Origin: Roseiarcus sp963807735 | GTDB lineage: Bacteria; Pseudomonadota; Alphaproteobacteria; Rhizobiales; Beijerinckiaceae | Direction of reading: 5' to 3' | Assembly: GCA_963807735.1 (NCBI GenBank) | Contig: CAWEDI010000031.1 | Coordinates: 39,015-103,014, forward strand | Length of the DNA: 64,000 bases | Part shown: positions 19,453 through 28,908 of the stretch, in pieces | Position numbering within the stretch: the stretch's first letter is position 1 | Layout: the number at the start of each line of letters is the position of its first letter | The notes under the pieces: model-generated | What the model saw: the letters and a program-made list of their open reading frames with translations, nothing else | Told to the model about the DNA's origin: nothing | Databases searched by the model: none | Made by a program: the position numbers and the translations under genes

Positions 19453-20211
19453 GTGCCGGACACTTGGGAGGGCTGGGCGCTCGTCATCGTGGGCGCGGCC
19501 CTGGCCGGGCTTGTGCAGGGCATGACCGGCTTCGCCTTCTCGATCGTTGCGTTGAGCTTCTGGGCCTGGGTGCTGCCGCCCGAACTCGCGGCGCCGCTCG
19601 CCGTGCTCGGCGCACTCACCGGACAGTTGACCAGCCTGTTCTCGGTGCGCAGCGGCTTTGAATGGTCGCGCATCCTGCCTTTCGTGATCGGCGGGATCGC
19701 CGGCGTGCCGATGGGCGTGTTCATCCTGCATAACATCGACCCCGTCCGCTTCCGGCTGGCGCTCGGGGTTCTGTTCACGCTCTATGGCGCCTATGGCCTC
19801 ATGACCCCGCAGGCCCCGAAGCTGAAGTTCGGCGGCCGCGGGCTCGACGCCGTGATTGGCGGCGTCGGCGGGGTGCTCGGCGGTCTTGGCGGGCTCTCGG
19901 GCAGCGTGCCGGCGATCTGGACGCAGCTCCGCGGCTGGAAGCGCGACGTGCGCCGCGCGATCATGCAGGTCTACAACATCGCCATGCACTGCACGACGCT
20001 GGCGATCTACAGCCGAACCGGCGCGCTGAACCCGACGGCGTGGAAGCTGTTCGCCATCGTCGCGCCGCTGATGCTGCTGCTGAGCGTCTACGGCGCGCGC
20101 ATCTACAAGCGGTTCAGCGAGCGCGGTTTCGCCATGTTTGTGCTCGCGCTGATCTGCCTTTCCGGCCTCACGCTGGCGGTGGAGGCTGCGCGAACGCTGT
20201 GGCGCGGCTAG
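19453..20211 (+). CDS. TauE/SafE-family membrane transporter
   Basis: 252 residues from GTG 19453, 2 bases after the ThDP enzyme stop, so almost certainly cotranscribed. About seven to eight membrane segments, with the family feature of two homologous halves: LAGLVQGMTGFAFSIVALSF near the N terminus and VIGGVGGVLGGLGGLSGS in the middle. TauE/SafE proteins export sulfite, sulfoacetate or other organic acid anions. It may remove a product of the neighbouring enzyme; that is inference from adjacency. Confidence 0.87.
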   Translation: MPDTWEGWALVIVGAALAGLVQGMTGFAFSIVALSFWAWVLPPELAAPLAVLGALTGQLTSLFSVRSGFEWSRILPFVIGGIAGVPMGVFILHNIDPVRFRLALGVLFTLYGAYGLMTPQAPKLKFGGRGLDAVIGGVGGVLGGLGGLSGSVPAIWTQLRGWKRDVRRAIMQVYNIAMHCTTLAIYSRTGALNPTAWKLFAIVAPLMLLLSVYGARIYKRFSERGFAMFVLALICLSGLTLAVEAARTLWRG

Positions 20212-20286
20212 GAGCGTCGGCCTCCAGGCCGACGAACCCTGTCGGCTTCGAGGCCGGCGAACTCGTCGGCCTGGAGGCCGACGCTC
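20212..20286. repeat. Triple hairpin unit with perfect outer inverted repeat
   Basis: Directly after the transporter stop, three 18-base self-complementary units follow at 24-25 base spacing: gtcggcctccaggccgac (20216), gtcggcttcgaggccggc (20241) and gtcggcctggaggccgac (20265). The outer arms gagcgtcggcctccag (20212-20227) and ctggaggccgacgctc (20271-20286) are also exact reverse complements of each other. The unit can therefore fold as three small hairpins or one large cruciform. It lies between convergent genes and may act as a bidirectional terminator or be a small mobile palindrome; there is no T run. Confidence 0.7.
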
Positions 20287-20293
20287 CGGACGG

Positions 20294-20944
20294 TCACGCC
20301 GTCCAGGTGCGCGGCCCCTCGTCGCGCCCGTGCTTCAACTCGTGCTCCAGCAGGATGAGCGCGTCGGCGGTCATGTCGGCGTCGAGCAGCGCGCCGTGCT
20401 TGGCGTCGCGAGCGCTCGAGTCGAGCACCAACCGGTCGCACATCGCCGTCAGCGATTTCGCCGCGCCGGGGTAAAGCTGCGCGTAGAGCAACTGCGTGCA
20501 GATGTAGCGGTCGTTCGGATAGGCGCTCTCGCCCCACGCGATGACCTTCGCCCGCGCGTATTCGTAGTCGAGAAAGCCGCGCTCGTTGCGATAGGCGTGC
20601 GCGACGATCGGGCTGTCGCCGATGAAGCCCCGCACCCGCTCCAGCAACTGCGCAAAGCGCGGCGCGTTTTTCAGGTCATTGGGCTTGATGCCGTGGACCT
20701 TGATCGCCGCCGGCTCGATCGGCCCGTCGGGGTTGACGAGCGAGCCCCAGGATTCGCCCTTCCGCCAAGTCTCGCCGCCGCGCAGCATCTCGACGAAGCC
20801 GACTTCGATCATGATTCCCGGCGGTCGCCAGGCGAACGGCTGCTTCTTGATGAAGTCCGCGTCCGGCGTGCGCTTGCCGGTGGTCTCGGCGTCGAAGGCG
20901 ACGAGGCGGTCGTGGCGATCGAGGAAATCAGGGGCGAAGGTCAT
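20294..20944 (-). CDS. DnaQ-like 3'-5' exonuclease domain protein
   Basis: 216 residues. DEDD exonuclease fold: ExoI motif VAFDAETTG (Asp and Glu metal ligands, residue 15 region), ExoII region DSPIVAHAYRNERGFLDYE, and ExoIII HGALLDADMTADALI with His and Asp spaced as in the DEDDh group. Similar to the epsilon proofreading subunit but with an extra loop after motif I (KKQPFAWRPPGIMIEVGFVE); the usual epsilon sequence IGAVEL is replaced by IEVGFVEML. It may be a stand-alone nuclease rather than the replicative subunit. Overlaps the upstream small gene by 4 bases. Confidence 0.85.
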   Translation of the reverse strand: MTFAPDFLDRHDRLVAFDAETTGKRTPDADFIKKQPFAWRPPGIMIEVGFVEMLRGGETWRKGESWGSLVNPDGPIEPAAIKVHGIKPNDLKNAPRFAQLLERVRGFIGDSPIVAHAYRNERGFLDYEYARAKVIAWGESAYPNDRYICTQLLYAQLYPGAAKSLTAMCDRLVLDSSARDAKHGALLDADMTADALILLEHELKHGRDEGPRTWTA

Positions 20945-21174
20945 GGCGCTTTGCAAACAATCTCGCCGGGCTGGCAGGCGATGCCCGGCGTCGAGCAATG
21001 CACGGCGCTGTCGCGCTGGCAGGTCGCGCAGCCGTCGTTCCATTCCTTGCATTCGAGATGCGCCGCGCCGAAGCCTTGCAGGCTCGCCTGCTCCTTCGGC
21101 GGCATTGGCGGCGCGTCGTCGGCGCGGGCGGGGGTCGCGAGCGCAAGGGCGAGGAGAGCCAAGCGGAATATCAT
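20941..21174 (-). CDS. Small secreted Cys-rich protein, unknown function
   Basis: 77 residues. Signal peptide MIFRLALLALALATPARA with an Ala-X-Ala site, then a mature part of about 58 residues with six Cys (LECKEWNDGCATCQRDSAVH, then CSTPGIACQPGEIVC). Six Cys in so short a secreted chain suggest three disulfides. The gene overlaps the exonuclease start by ATGA. I do not recognise the family. Confidence 0.68.
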   Translation of the reverse strand: MIFRLALLALALATPARADDAPPMPPKEQASLQGFGAAHLECKEWNDGCATCQRDSAVHCSTPGIACQPGEIVCKAP

Positions 21175-21211
21175 GGCGGCAGTTTCGCCTGACTTGGCCC
21201 GCTTCACAAGC

Positions 21212-22792
21212 TCAGAACCGCAGCGCCTTGGCCTGCCGCACGCCGGCGATCTTGCCGACCTTGGCGAGCGCCTCCGCCGGCGCCTCGCCGTCGATGGCGA
21301 CCAGCGCGATCGCCGAGCCGCCGCGCTGGTCGCGGCCCAGGGCGAAGGTGGCGATATTGACCCCGGCCTCGCCAAGGACACTGGCGAAGCGGCCGATGAA
21401 GCCCGGCTTGTCGTCGTTGGTGACATAGATCATCGACGGCGTGAACTCGGCGTCAACCTTGATGTCCTTGATCGCCAGGATGCGCGGCTTGCCGTCGTGG
21501 AACACCGTGCCGCCGACCGAGCGCTCCTGCTTCTCGGTGGTGACGCTCAGCGTGACGAAGCTCTCGTAGTCGGCGCGATTGGCGCGCGTCGCCTCCTCGA
21601 TGACAATGCCGCGCTGCGCGGCGACCGAGGGCGCCGAGACGACGTTGATGTCGGCGAGCGAGGGACGCAGCAAGCCGGCGATCGCGGCGGAGGTCAGCGC
21701 CTTGGTCTTGAGCGTCGCCACCGCGCCTTCGTAAGTGATCGTCACTTTGACGATCGGGTCTTCGGTGAGTTGGCCGGCGAACGAGCCGAGCCCTTCGGCG
21801 AGCGCGATGAACGGCTTCAGCTTCGGCGCCTCTTCCGCCGTGATCGACGGGAAGTTGATCGCGTTGGAGATCGCGCCGCGCACCAGATAATCCGACATCT
21901 GCTCGGCGACCTGGAGCGCGACGTTCTCCTGCGCCTCCGAGGTCGAGGCGCCGAGATGCGGCGTCGCCACCACGCTGGGATGGCCGAACAGCGCATTGCT
22001 CTTGGCCGGCTCTTCGCTGAACACGTCGAACGCCGCGCCGGCGACATGGCCCGAATCGAGCGCCGCGCGCAGCGCAACCTCATCAACCAACCCGCCGCGC
22101 GCGCAATTGATGATCCGCACGCCTTTCTTGGTCTTGGCGATGTTCTCGGCCGAGAGAATGTTCTTGGTCTGCGCCGTCAGCGGCGTGTGTAGCGTGATGA
22201 AATCCGCGCGCGCCAGCAGCGCCTCAAGATCAACCTTCTCGACGCCGAGCTCCAGCGCCCGCTCCTCGCTGAGGAACGGATCAAACGCGATCACCCGCAT
22301 CTTGAGGCCGATCGCCCGCGACGCGGTGATCGAGCCGATGTTGCCGCAGCCGATGATGCCGAGGGTCTTGGCGGTGATCTCGACGCCCATGAAGCGGTTC
22401 TTCTCCCACTTGCCGGCTTGCGTCGAGGCGTCGGCGGCGGGAATTTCGCGGGCCAGCGCGAACATCAGCGCGATGGCGTGTTCGGCGGTGGTGATTGAGT
22501 TGCCGAACGGCGTGTTCATTACGATGACGCCGCGCGCGGTGGCGGCGGGAATGTCGACGTTGTCGACGCCGATGCCGGCGCGACCGACGACTTTCAGCCG
22601 CGTCGCCTTCTCCAGAAGCTTGGCGGTGACTTTCGTGTTGGAGCGGATGGCGAGGCCGTCATATTCGCTGATGATATTGGCGAGCTCGTCCTTGTCGAGG
22701 CCGGGCTTCACGTCCACGACGACGCCGCGCTCCTTGAAGATTTCGACGGCGGCGGGGGAGAGTTTGTCGGAGATGAGTACGCGAGGGGGCAT
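21212..22792 (-). CDS. serA: D-3-phosphoglycerate dehydrogenase
   Basis: 526 residues, the long three-domain type. It oxidises 3-phosphoglycerate with NAD, the first step of serine synthesis. Substrate domain with RSNTKVTAKLLE and GRAGIGVDNVDIP; NAD domain with GIIGCGNIGSITA and catalytic His in ATPHLGASTSEAQE; then an ASB domain and a C-terminal ACT domain (MIYVTNDDKPGFIGRFASVL) for allosteric control by serine. The start at 22792 is chosen because aagga lies 8 bases upstream; the ATG at 22801 lacks spacing. serC lies upstream on the same strand. Confidence 0.97.
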   Translation of the reverse strand: MPPRVLISDKLSPAAVEIFKERGVVVDVKPGLDKDELANIISEYDGLAIRSNTKVTAKLLEKATRLKVVGRAGIGVDNVDIPAATARGVIVMNTPFGNSITTAEHAIALMFALAREIPAADASTQAGKWEKNRFMGVEITAKTLGIIGCGNIGSITASRAIGLKMRVIAFDPFLSEERALELGVEKVDLEALLARADFITLHTPLTAQTKNILSAENIAKTKKGVRIINCARGGLVDEVALRAALDSGHVAGAAFDVFSEEPAKSNALFGHPSVVATPHLGASTSEAQENVALQVAEQMSDYLVRGAISNAINFPSITAEEAPKLKPFIALAEGLGSFAGQLTEDPIVKVTITYEGAVATLKTKALTSAAIAGLLRPSLADINVVSAPSVAAQRGIVIEEATRANRADYESFVTLSVTTEKQERSVGGTVFHDGKPRILAIKDIKVDAEFTPSMIYVTNDDKPGFIGRFASVLGEAGVNIATFALGRDQRGGSAIALVAIDGEAPAEALAKVGKIAGVRQAKALRF

Positions 22793-22824
22793 GAGGAGCA
22801 TCCTTCAATCGGGAAATGACGTTG

Positions 22825-22928
22825 CCGTCATTGCGAGCGTAGCGAAGCAATCCAGCTCTCTGAGATCGTCAGCCAACCGGAGAGGTCAGCGCGTCGGCCG
22901 TGGATTGCTTCGCTTCGCTCGCAATGAC
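22825..22928. repeat. Imperfect palindromic intergenic repeat (family A)
   Basis: Starts ccgtcattgcgagcgtagcg and ends ttgcttcgctcgcaatgac, the same unit as at 5361-5474 with a different core. It sits in the gap between serC and serA on the same strand, so it would lie in the serC-serA transcript and form a long hairpin. Confidence 0.75.
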
Positions 22929-22957
22929 AGAGCTTCGCTGTCAATGACGGGACGGCG

Positions 22958-24121
<1,164 letters not shown>

Positions 24122-24226
24122 CACCATTTTCTCCATCCTTTCAGATGGGCGCCTCTCGTTGGGGAGAGGTGTCCCGCCGCCGGCAATAGGGCAGGCGCGG
24201 GGAAAAGGCAACAACCAAACTGAAAA

Positions 24227-24421
24227 TCAACCGCGCTTGCGCTTGCGCTTGCCGCCCATGCCGCCCTCGGAGGAAGGACGCGTCCCGTTGTTGGCGCTTA
24301 ACGGAACGTCAACCATCCGCTGGTAACGCACGCCTGTGAAGAACAGGATTTGCGCGCTGTCGGTCAACGCCGGCGGCCGTGCCGGCCTTTTGCGTATCGG
24401 CAATTGAATCAAGTCTCCCAT
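24227..24421 (-). CDS. Small conserved-looking basic protein, unknown function
   Basis: 64 residues: MGDLIQLPIRKRPARP, then SAQILFFTGVRYQRM, ending in a basic tail KRKRKRG. The central AQILFFTGVRY block looks like a short motif conserved among alphaproteobacterial small proteins, but I cannot name a family. Placed between serC and the DUF2336 gene. The start at 24421 is preferred over the in-frame codon at 24472. Confidence 0.55.
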   Translation of the reverse strand: MGDLIQLPIRKRPARPPALTDSAQILFFTGVRYQRMVDVPLSANNGTRPSSEGGMGGKRKRKRG

Positions 24422-24555
24422 TGATGTCCCCGTCGCGCGCCGCTGTCCCGAAATGGCGCGCGCAATCCCCATTTCCGGCGCCGAAGGTTAACACTCAGTC
24501 AATGCCGGCGCTCTACAAGTTGAAATGCTGTTAGGGTGTCCGCGGAGCCACAAAC

Positions 24556-25578
24556 GTGTGCGGAATAGAGGCTCTCCCGCTGGTTCATGCGTTCTCGCAA
24601 AGTGACGTTGCGTCAGAACGTTCGTTGTTCGTGCGCGTCTATCTCGACCTCGTCGCCGCGCGGCATGGCGGCGCCGCGCCGCAGGATTGGAGCGCCGCCT
24701 GGAGCGCCTGTCTCGCCAAGGCGGACGCGACGGAACGCGAGCTTTATCTGGCCGAACTCGCGCAGCGTCAGGCGCCGATCCCTCCGACGACGGCCGAACA
24801 CGAAAAGCGCTTCGCTCTCGCGACGCGTGAGGAGATCGACGCGATCGTGGCGAAGGGCGACCTCAACCTTTTGCTCGCGCTGGCGGGCGATCGCACCGCG
24901 CGGCTGCGCCCCGACCAAAGCGCGGCGATGATCGCGCGCGCCCGGGAATTGCTCGATCGCAGCGGCGACCGGCGCCTCGCCGAGGCGCTGCTGGCGCGCG
25001 AGCCGATTCGTTTGGAGGCGGCGGCTTTGTTCCTGGCGGCCAATTCCGAGCAGCGTTGGGCGATCATGCTGGCGGCGCAACGGGCCGACCTCGGCCGCAA
25101 ACCGCTCGGCGCCGCGCTGACGCTCGACCGTGACGTGGCCGAGCGGCTCGAATTCGCCGCCATCGCCGGCGCCTCCCATGAATTCGCCGACCTCCTGGCG
25201 ACCGCGATCGGCGCAACCCCGGAACTCGCGGCGCAGATCGCCGCCGACCCCTCCGGCGAGCCGCTCGGGGTCGCGCTGGTCGCCATCGGCGCGCCGCGCG
25301 ACCTCTGCGTGCGGGTGCTGACGGCGGCCGACATCCAGGATGGCGACGGCTTCCTGCGGATTCACGCCTTGGCGCGGCTCAGCGATCAGTTGTCGGTTTC
25401 CGCGGCGCGCCGGATTCTCGCCGCGCTGTTGCGTTCGCCGCGACGGTCGACTCCGGCGCTGGCCGCCCCGGCCTCCCGTCAGGCCGCCAATCCCTCGCCG
25501 TTCCTGCGCCGGCCGCTACCCGAGAAAGCTCAGAACCGTGGGCGCAAGATAGCCGAAGCCCATGAGCGCGGCGCCTAG
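24556..25578 (+). CDS. DUF2336 domain protein
   Basis: 340 residues from a GTG. The all-helical, Ala/Leu-rich pattern with repeated RLARxLARD-like units (AEALLAREPIRLEAAALFLA, DVAERLEFAAIA, ICVRVLTAAD-type block) matches DUF2336, a HEAT-like family found almost only in alphaproteobacteria and of unknown function. No membrane segments. The C terminus becomes Pro/Arg-rich. Its 3' end overlaps the convergent DUF4337 gene by 63 bases. Confidence 0.7.
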   Translation: MCGIEALPLVHAFSQSDVASERSLFVRVYLDLVAARHGGAAPQDWSAAWSACLAKADATERELYLAELAQRQAPIPPTTAEHEKRFALATREEIDAIVAKGDLNLLLALAGDRTARLRPDQSAAMIARARELLDRSGDRRLAEALLAREPIRLEAAALFLAANSEQRWAIMLAAQRADLGRKPLGAALTLDRDVAERLEFAAIAGASHEFADLLATAIGATPELAAQIAADPSGEPLGVALVAIGAPRDLCVRVLTAADIQDGDGFLRIHALARLSDQLSVSAARRILAALLRSPRRSTPALAAPASRQAANPSPFLRRPLPEKAQNRGRKIAEAHERGA

Positions 25579-26100
25579 CAGGCCGAGCACGCCCGCCCCC
25601 CAGGCCAAAGCCGGAACGCCGGTGATGATCGCCGCCGAGGCCAGCACGATCGAGATCTGCAACGCGCCGCTGGCGAACTCGAAGTGCTCCAGCTTCTTGT
25701 TCCAGAGTTCGCGGTCCTCGTCCGCCGCTTTGGCGCGCTCCTGAATCTGGTCGAGACTGTCCTCCGGCTTCTTCGGGTCCTTCTCGAAATTGGCGACGAC
25801 GGTCTTCCAGGCGCCGATCTGCTTCTCGACGCTCTCCTTGGCCTTGTCGTCGGTGATTGTCGGCGAGATCGCCTCCAGCGCCTTGGCCGCCGTCTCAATC
25901 ACCGTCCCACGCGCCCGCTTGGCCTGATAGAAATTGTAGAGGTCGGACGCCTCGATGTTCTTCTCCGTCGAGTGGTGCTCGGCCTTCTTGGCGCCGGCCT
26001 CGGAAAGCGCCAGGAACAGCGCGAGAACGGCGATCAAAAGCGCGACCGTCTTGTCCTCAGACTCCGTGGCCTCGTCCAATTCGTTTCCCGGTTCGCCCAT
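25516..26100 (-). CDS. DUF4337 membrane protein
   Basis: 194 residues. A membrane segment near residues 19-36 (VALLIAVLALFLALSEAG) is followed by AKKAEHHSTEKNIEASDLYNFYQAKRARGT, typical of DUF4337, a helical region, and two C-terminal membrane segments (residues about 148-190). Function unknown. It overlaps DUF2336 tail to tail. Confidence 0.82.
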   Translation of the reverse strand: MGEPGNELDEATESEDKTVALLIAVLALFLALSEAGAKKAEHHSTEKNIEASDLYNFYQAKRARGTVIETAAKALEAISPTITDDKAKESVEKQIGAWKTVVANFEKDPKKPEDSLDQIQERAKAADEDRELWNKKLEHFEFASGALQISIVLASAAIITGVPALAWGAGVLGLLGAALMGFGYLAPTVLSFLG

Positions 26101-26181
26101 GATCGCCCCCTGTGATCGCGCCGACGTTGCGGCCGCGCGCCCTTAACACAATCTGGCGCCACGCAAAGCGCAGCGGTCGCC

Positions 26182-27210
26182 TCAGAGCGTCAGGTCGGAG
26201 GTCAGCGGGCGCTCGGCGGCGTGGCGATCGGTGCGGCCCTCGGCGATCTCGCGGCCGAGCCGGGCGATGGCCAGCCGCAGGCTCTTGTCGCCCTCGATCA
26301 CCGCCTGGGCGCGGCGTTCGCTGGCGCTCGCCGCCGTTTGCGCCTCTGCGAGGTCCTGCGCCAAGGCGTCGCGCTCCGCGGCCAGGGCCTGAAGGCGGAC
26401 GGTAAGGTCGTGCTCGCGCGCGGCGCTGTCGGCGAGCGCGCCGCGCCAGCGTTCGAGGTCGGCCGTCGGCTTGATCGCGGGGACGGGCAGGGCGTCGCCG
26501 GGGCGCTCGTTCGCGCGGGCCGGCCAGGGCGCGCGCGCCAATTGTTCTTGCAGGCGATCAGCTTCCTCCTCGCGATCGATGAGTTTCCGCTTGAGTTCGC
26601 CGAGCGCGTCGGCGGCGGCGGCCATATTGTGCTCGGAGGCGCGCCGGATGTCCGCGAGTTCGATCTCCAGCAGCGCGACACGCCGCTCCAGGCTCGCCCG
26701 AATCGTCCGCCCCTCCTCGACGAGCGCCTCGGAGTCCTGCAGCCGCGCCCAGGCGTCGGCGAGCCGGTGGTTGGCGGCGTCGCGCTGCCGCAAGAGATCG
26801 AGCATCGCCACCTCGCGGGCGGCGATCTCGACGTCGCGATCGCGCAGGTCGCGCATGCGCTCCGCGATCTCCTCGCGCTGGCCGGCGATCTCCTCGACCT
26901 TGTCGGCGATGTCGGCGTCGCGCGCGACAATCTCCGCCGCCCGGCGGCCGAGCGCGATCTGCGCCGCCGACCACGCCTCGTGCGCTTCGGCGGCGTGGCG
27001 CTCGATTCGCGCGACATCGACGGCGTGGCGCGCTCGCAGCGCATCGCGATCGGCGCGCGCCTGCGTCTCCGACAGCGGCGCCAGCAGCCTCGCGCGCGCC
27101 TCGGCAAGGCGGAAGGCGCGGCGCGAGATGGCGGGCAGCGCGAGCAGCGCCAGCAAAGCCGTCGCCAGCGCTCCCAGCAGGACGTAAATCGCCGTTTCGA
27201 CCAACCGCAA
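26182..27210 (-). CDS. Membrane-anchored coiled-coil protein, unknown function
   Basis: 342 residues from a TTG (or TTG 27204). One N-terminal membrane segment (residues 6-27, AIYVLLGALATALLALLAL) is followed by about 290 residues of charged heptad-like sequence rich in Ala, Arg and Glu (VEEIAGQREEIAERMRDLRD is typical), so a long periplasmic or cytoplasmic coiled coil is likely. The architecture recalls cell-envelope or division scaffold proteins, but no family is recognised. The gene next upstream on this strand is the EipA-like envelope protein. Confidence 0.65.
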   Translation of the reverse strand: MRLVETAIYVLLGALATALLALLALPAISRRAFRLAEARARLLAPLSETQARADRDALRARHAVDVARIERHAAEAHEAWSAAQIALGRRAAEIVARDADIADKVEEIAGQREEIAERMRDLRDRDVEIAAREVAMLDLLRQRDAANHRLADAWARLQDSEALVEEGRTIRASLERRVALLEIELADIRRASEHNMAAAADALGELKRKLIDREEEADRLQEQLARAPWPARANERPGDALPVPAIKPTADLERWRGALADSAAREHDLTVRLQALAAERDALAQDLAEAQTAASASERRAQAVIEGDKSLRLAIARLGREIAEGRTDRHAAERPLTSDLTL

Positions 27211-27280
27211 ACCCCGGGCTCGCCCGCCAACGGAACCGGGCGGCGCGAGGCTATACGTCTAGACTGACGTCACGCGGCGT

Positions 27281-27850
27281 TCAAAACGGATTCCATGTGC
27301 CGTGCGAGGTAAACTTAAGATAGCTGACGTTGACCCCGAGCCGGGCGCCGAGCCCGCTGCGGATCGGGACGACGATCATTCCCTCCGCCGCGAGCGCGGT
27401 GAAGCCGAAACCGCCGACGAAATAGGCCGACCCGTCGACGCCGCCGAAGCGCTGAAAAATCGCGCCGACGGACGGCAGGTTATAGACCAGCATCATCGTT
27501 CGGTCGCCGTCGGCGCCGGCGTCGAAGCCGACCGAGGGCCCCTGCCAGTAGACTTTGCGGTCGCCGGCGTTTCGAGTGTACATCTCGCCTTCGCCGTAGC
27601 GCAGGCCGCCGACAAACGCCGCCGACGCCTCCTGGCCGAGCACGTAGCCGTTCGGCAGGCCCCAGCGCCGCGCCGCCTCCTGCACTGCCTCGGCGAGACC
27701 GCGGGAGACCGCTCCAAAAAACTTGTGGCCGCGATCGATGATCTCGTCGCTCGAGAATTGGTCGAGCGGTTCCGCCTTCGCCGCCCACGGCTTCGTCGCC
27801 GCCGTCGCGATTGCGGCGGCAAGCAACTCCCTTCGGGTCCAACGCGCCAT
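27281..27850 (-). CDS. EipA-like DUF1134 periplasmic protein
   Basis: 189 residues. N-terminal twin-arginine-like signal (MARWTRRELLAAAIATAA). DUF1134 body: FSSDEIIDRGHKFFGAVSRG, LGQEASAAFVGGLRYGEG, GPSVGFDAGADGDRTMMLVY, FVGGFGFTAL, and the ending TSHGTWNPF. EipA of Brucella is a small beta-barrel protein of the periplasm needed for envelope integrity. The start at 27850 is set by the signal peptide. Confidence 0.85.
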   Translation of the reverse strand: MARWTRRELLAAAIATAATKPWAAKAEPLDQFSSDEIIDRGHKFFGAVSRGLAEAVQEAARRWGLPNGYVLGQEASAAFVGGLRYGEGEMYTRNAGDRKVYWQGPSVGFDAGADGDRTMMLVYNLPSVGAIFQRFGGVDGSAYFVGGFGFTALAAEGMIVVPIRSGLGARLGVNVSYLKFTSHGTWNPF

Positions 27851-27960
27851 CGCAGACTCCTCGTTCGCTCGCCGCGGCTCAATCCCCGCGGGCCAAGACA
27901 TAGCCGAGGCAACGCGGCGCAACTTGGCCCTGGCGTTGGAGAAATTTCGACCGGAGAGAC

Positions 27961-28788
27961 TTACAATGCGTTAACGACGCGGGAAGACAGGCCGGGATCG
28001 CCCCAGCCGACGAACCCGCTGTTGCGCATCCCGCCCGCGAGTTTGCCATATTGCAGCGGGGCTCCGTCGAGGGCGGCGACCGAGCCGCCGGCGGCCCGCA
28101 GCACCGCGTCGCCCGCGGCGGTGTCCCACTCCATCGTCGGCGCAAAGCGGGGATAGACGTCGGCGCGGCCCTCGGCGATGACGCAGAATTTTAGCGAGGA
28201 GCCGGCGGAGACGCGCTCGGCGACGCCGAGCCGGGTCAGGAACGCTTCGGTCGCGGGGTCGGAATGCGAGCGACTGGCCAGCGCGGCGAGTTTCTCCGGC
28301 GCCGGCCGGACTTGCAGCCGAACGCAGCGCTCCGGCGGCGGCAAATGGCCATCGGCCGCCTCGGCGGCGAAGGCGGCGCTTCCGGCGAACCAGATTCGCG
28401 CCATCGCCGGCGCGTAGACGGCCCCGGCGACGGGGACGCCGTTTTCGACGAGCGCGATATTGACGGTGAACTCGCCGTTGCGGGCGAGGAATTCGCGGGT
28501 CCCGTCGAGCGGGTCGACCAGGAAGAAACGCGGCGGGGCGACCATCGCGGCGCCGGCCGCGCAGGCCTCCTCGGCGACGACGGCGATGTCGGGGGCAAGG
28601 GCGGCGAGACGGGCGAGGATGATTGCCTCGGCGCGCTCGTCGGCCGCGGTGACGGGGCTGCCGTCGGACTTGGCGCGCGCCTCGCCGACCCGCGCGTATT
28701 CCTCCATCACCGCCGGGCCGGCGGCGAGGGCGATCTCGGCGAGCGTCCTCGCCAACGCGTCCCTGTCCAGCGCTCCGAAGTCGATCAA
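27961..28788 (-). CDS. cysQ: 3'(2'),5'-bisphosphate nucleotidase CysQ
   Basis: 275 residues from a TTG. Inositol monophosphatase superfamily: KSDGSPVTAADERAE, EEACA with the metal-binding Glu, DPLDGTREFLARNGEFTVNIAL (the FIG signature with TREF typical of CysQ), and the C-terminal EWDTAAGDAVLRAAGG. CysQ removes phosphate from PAP/PAPS in sulfate assimilation. Divergent from chpT. Confidence 0.9.
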   Translation of the reverse strand: MIDFGALDRDALARTLAEIALAAGPAVMEEYARVGEARAKSDGSPVTAADERAEAIILARLAALAPDIAVVAEEACAAGAAMVAPPRFFLVDPLDGTREFLARNGEFTVNIALVENGVPVAGAVYAPAMARIWFAGSAAFAAEAADGHLPPPERCVRLQVRPAPEKLAALASRSHSDPATEAFLTRLGVAERVSAGSSLKFCVIAEGRADVYPRFAPTMEWDTAAGDAVLRAAGGSVAALDGAPLQYGKLAGGMRNSGFVGWGDPGLSSRVVNAL

Positions 28789-28908
28789 CGCCCGCCCTCT
28801 AACATCGCTCGGCGACGCCGCGGCGCAAATCCGCTACCATCCCGCGCCGAAGCCGATTCGCCGCATGCTTCAATGCCGTGTCCGGCGATTGACCACAGGA
28901 ACAGGGAC

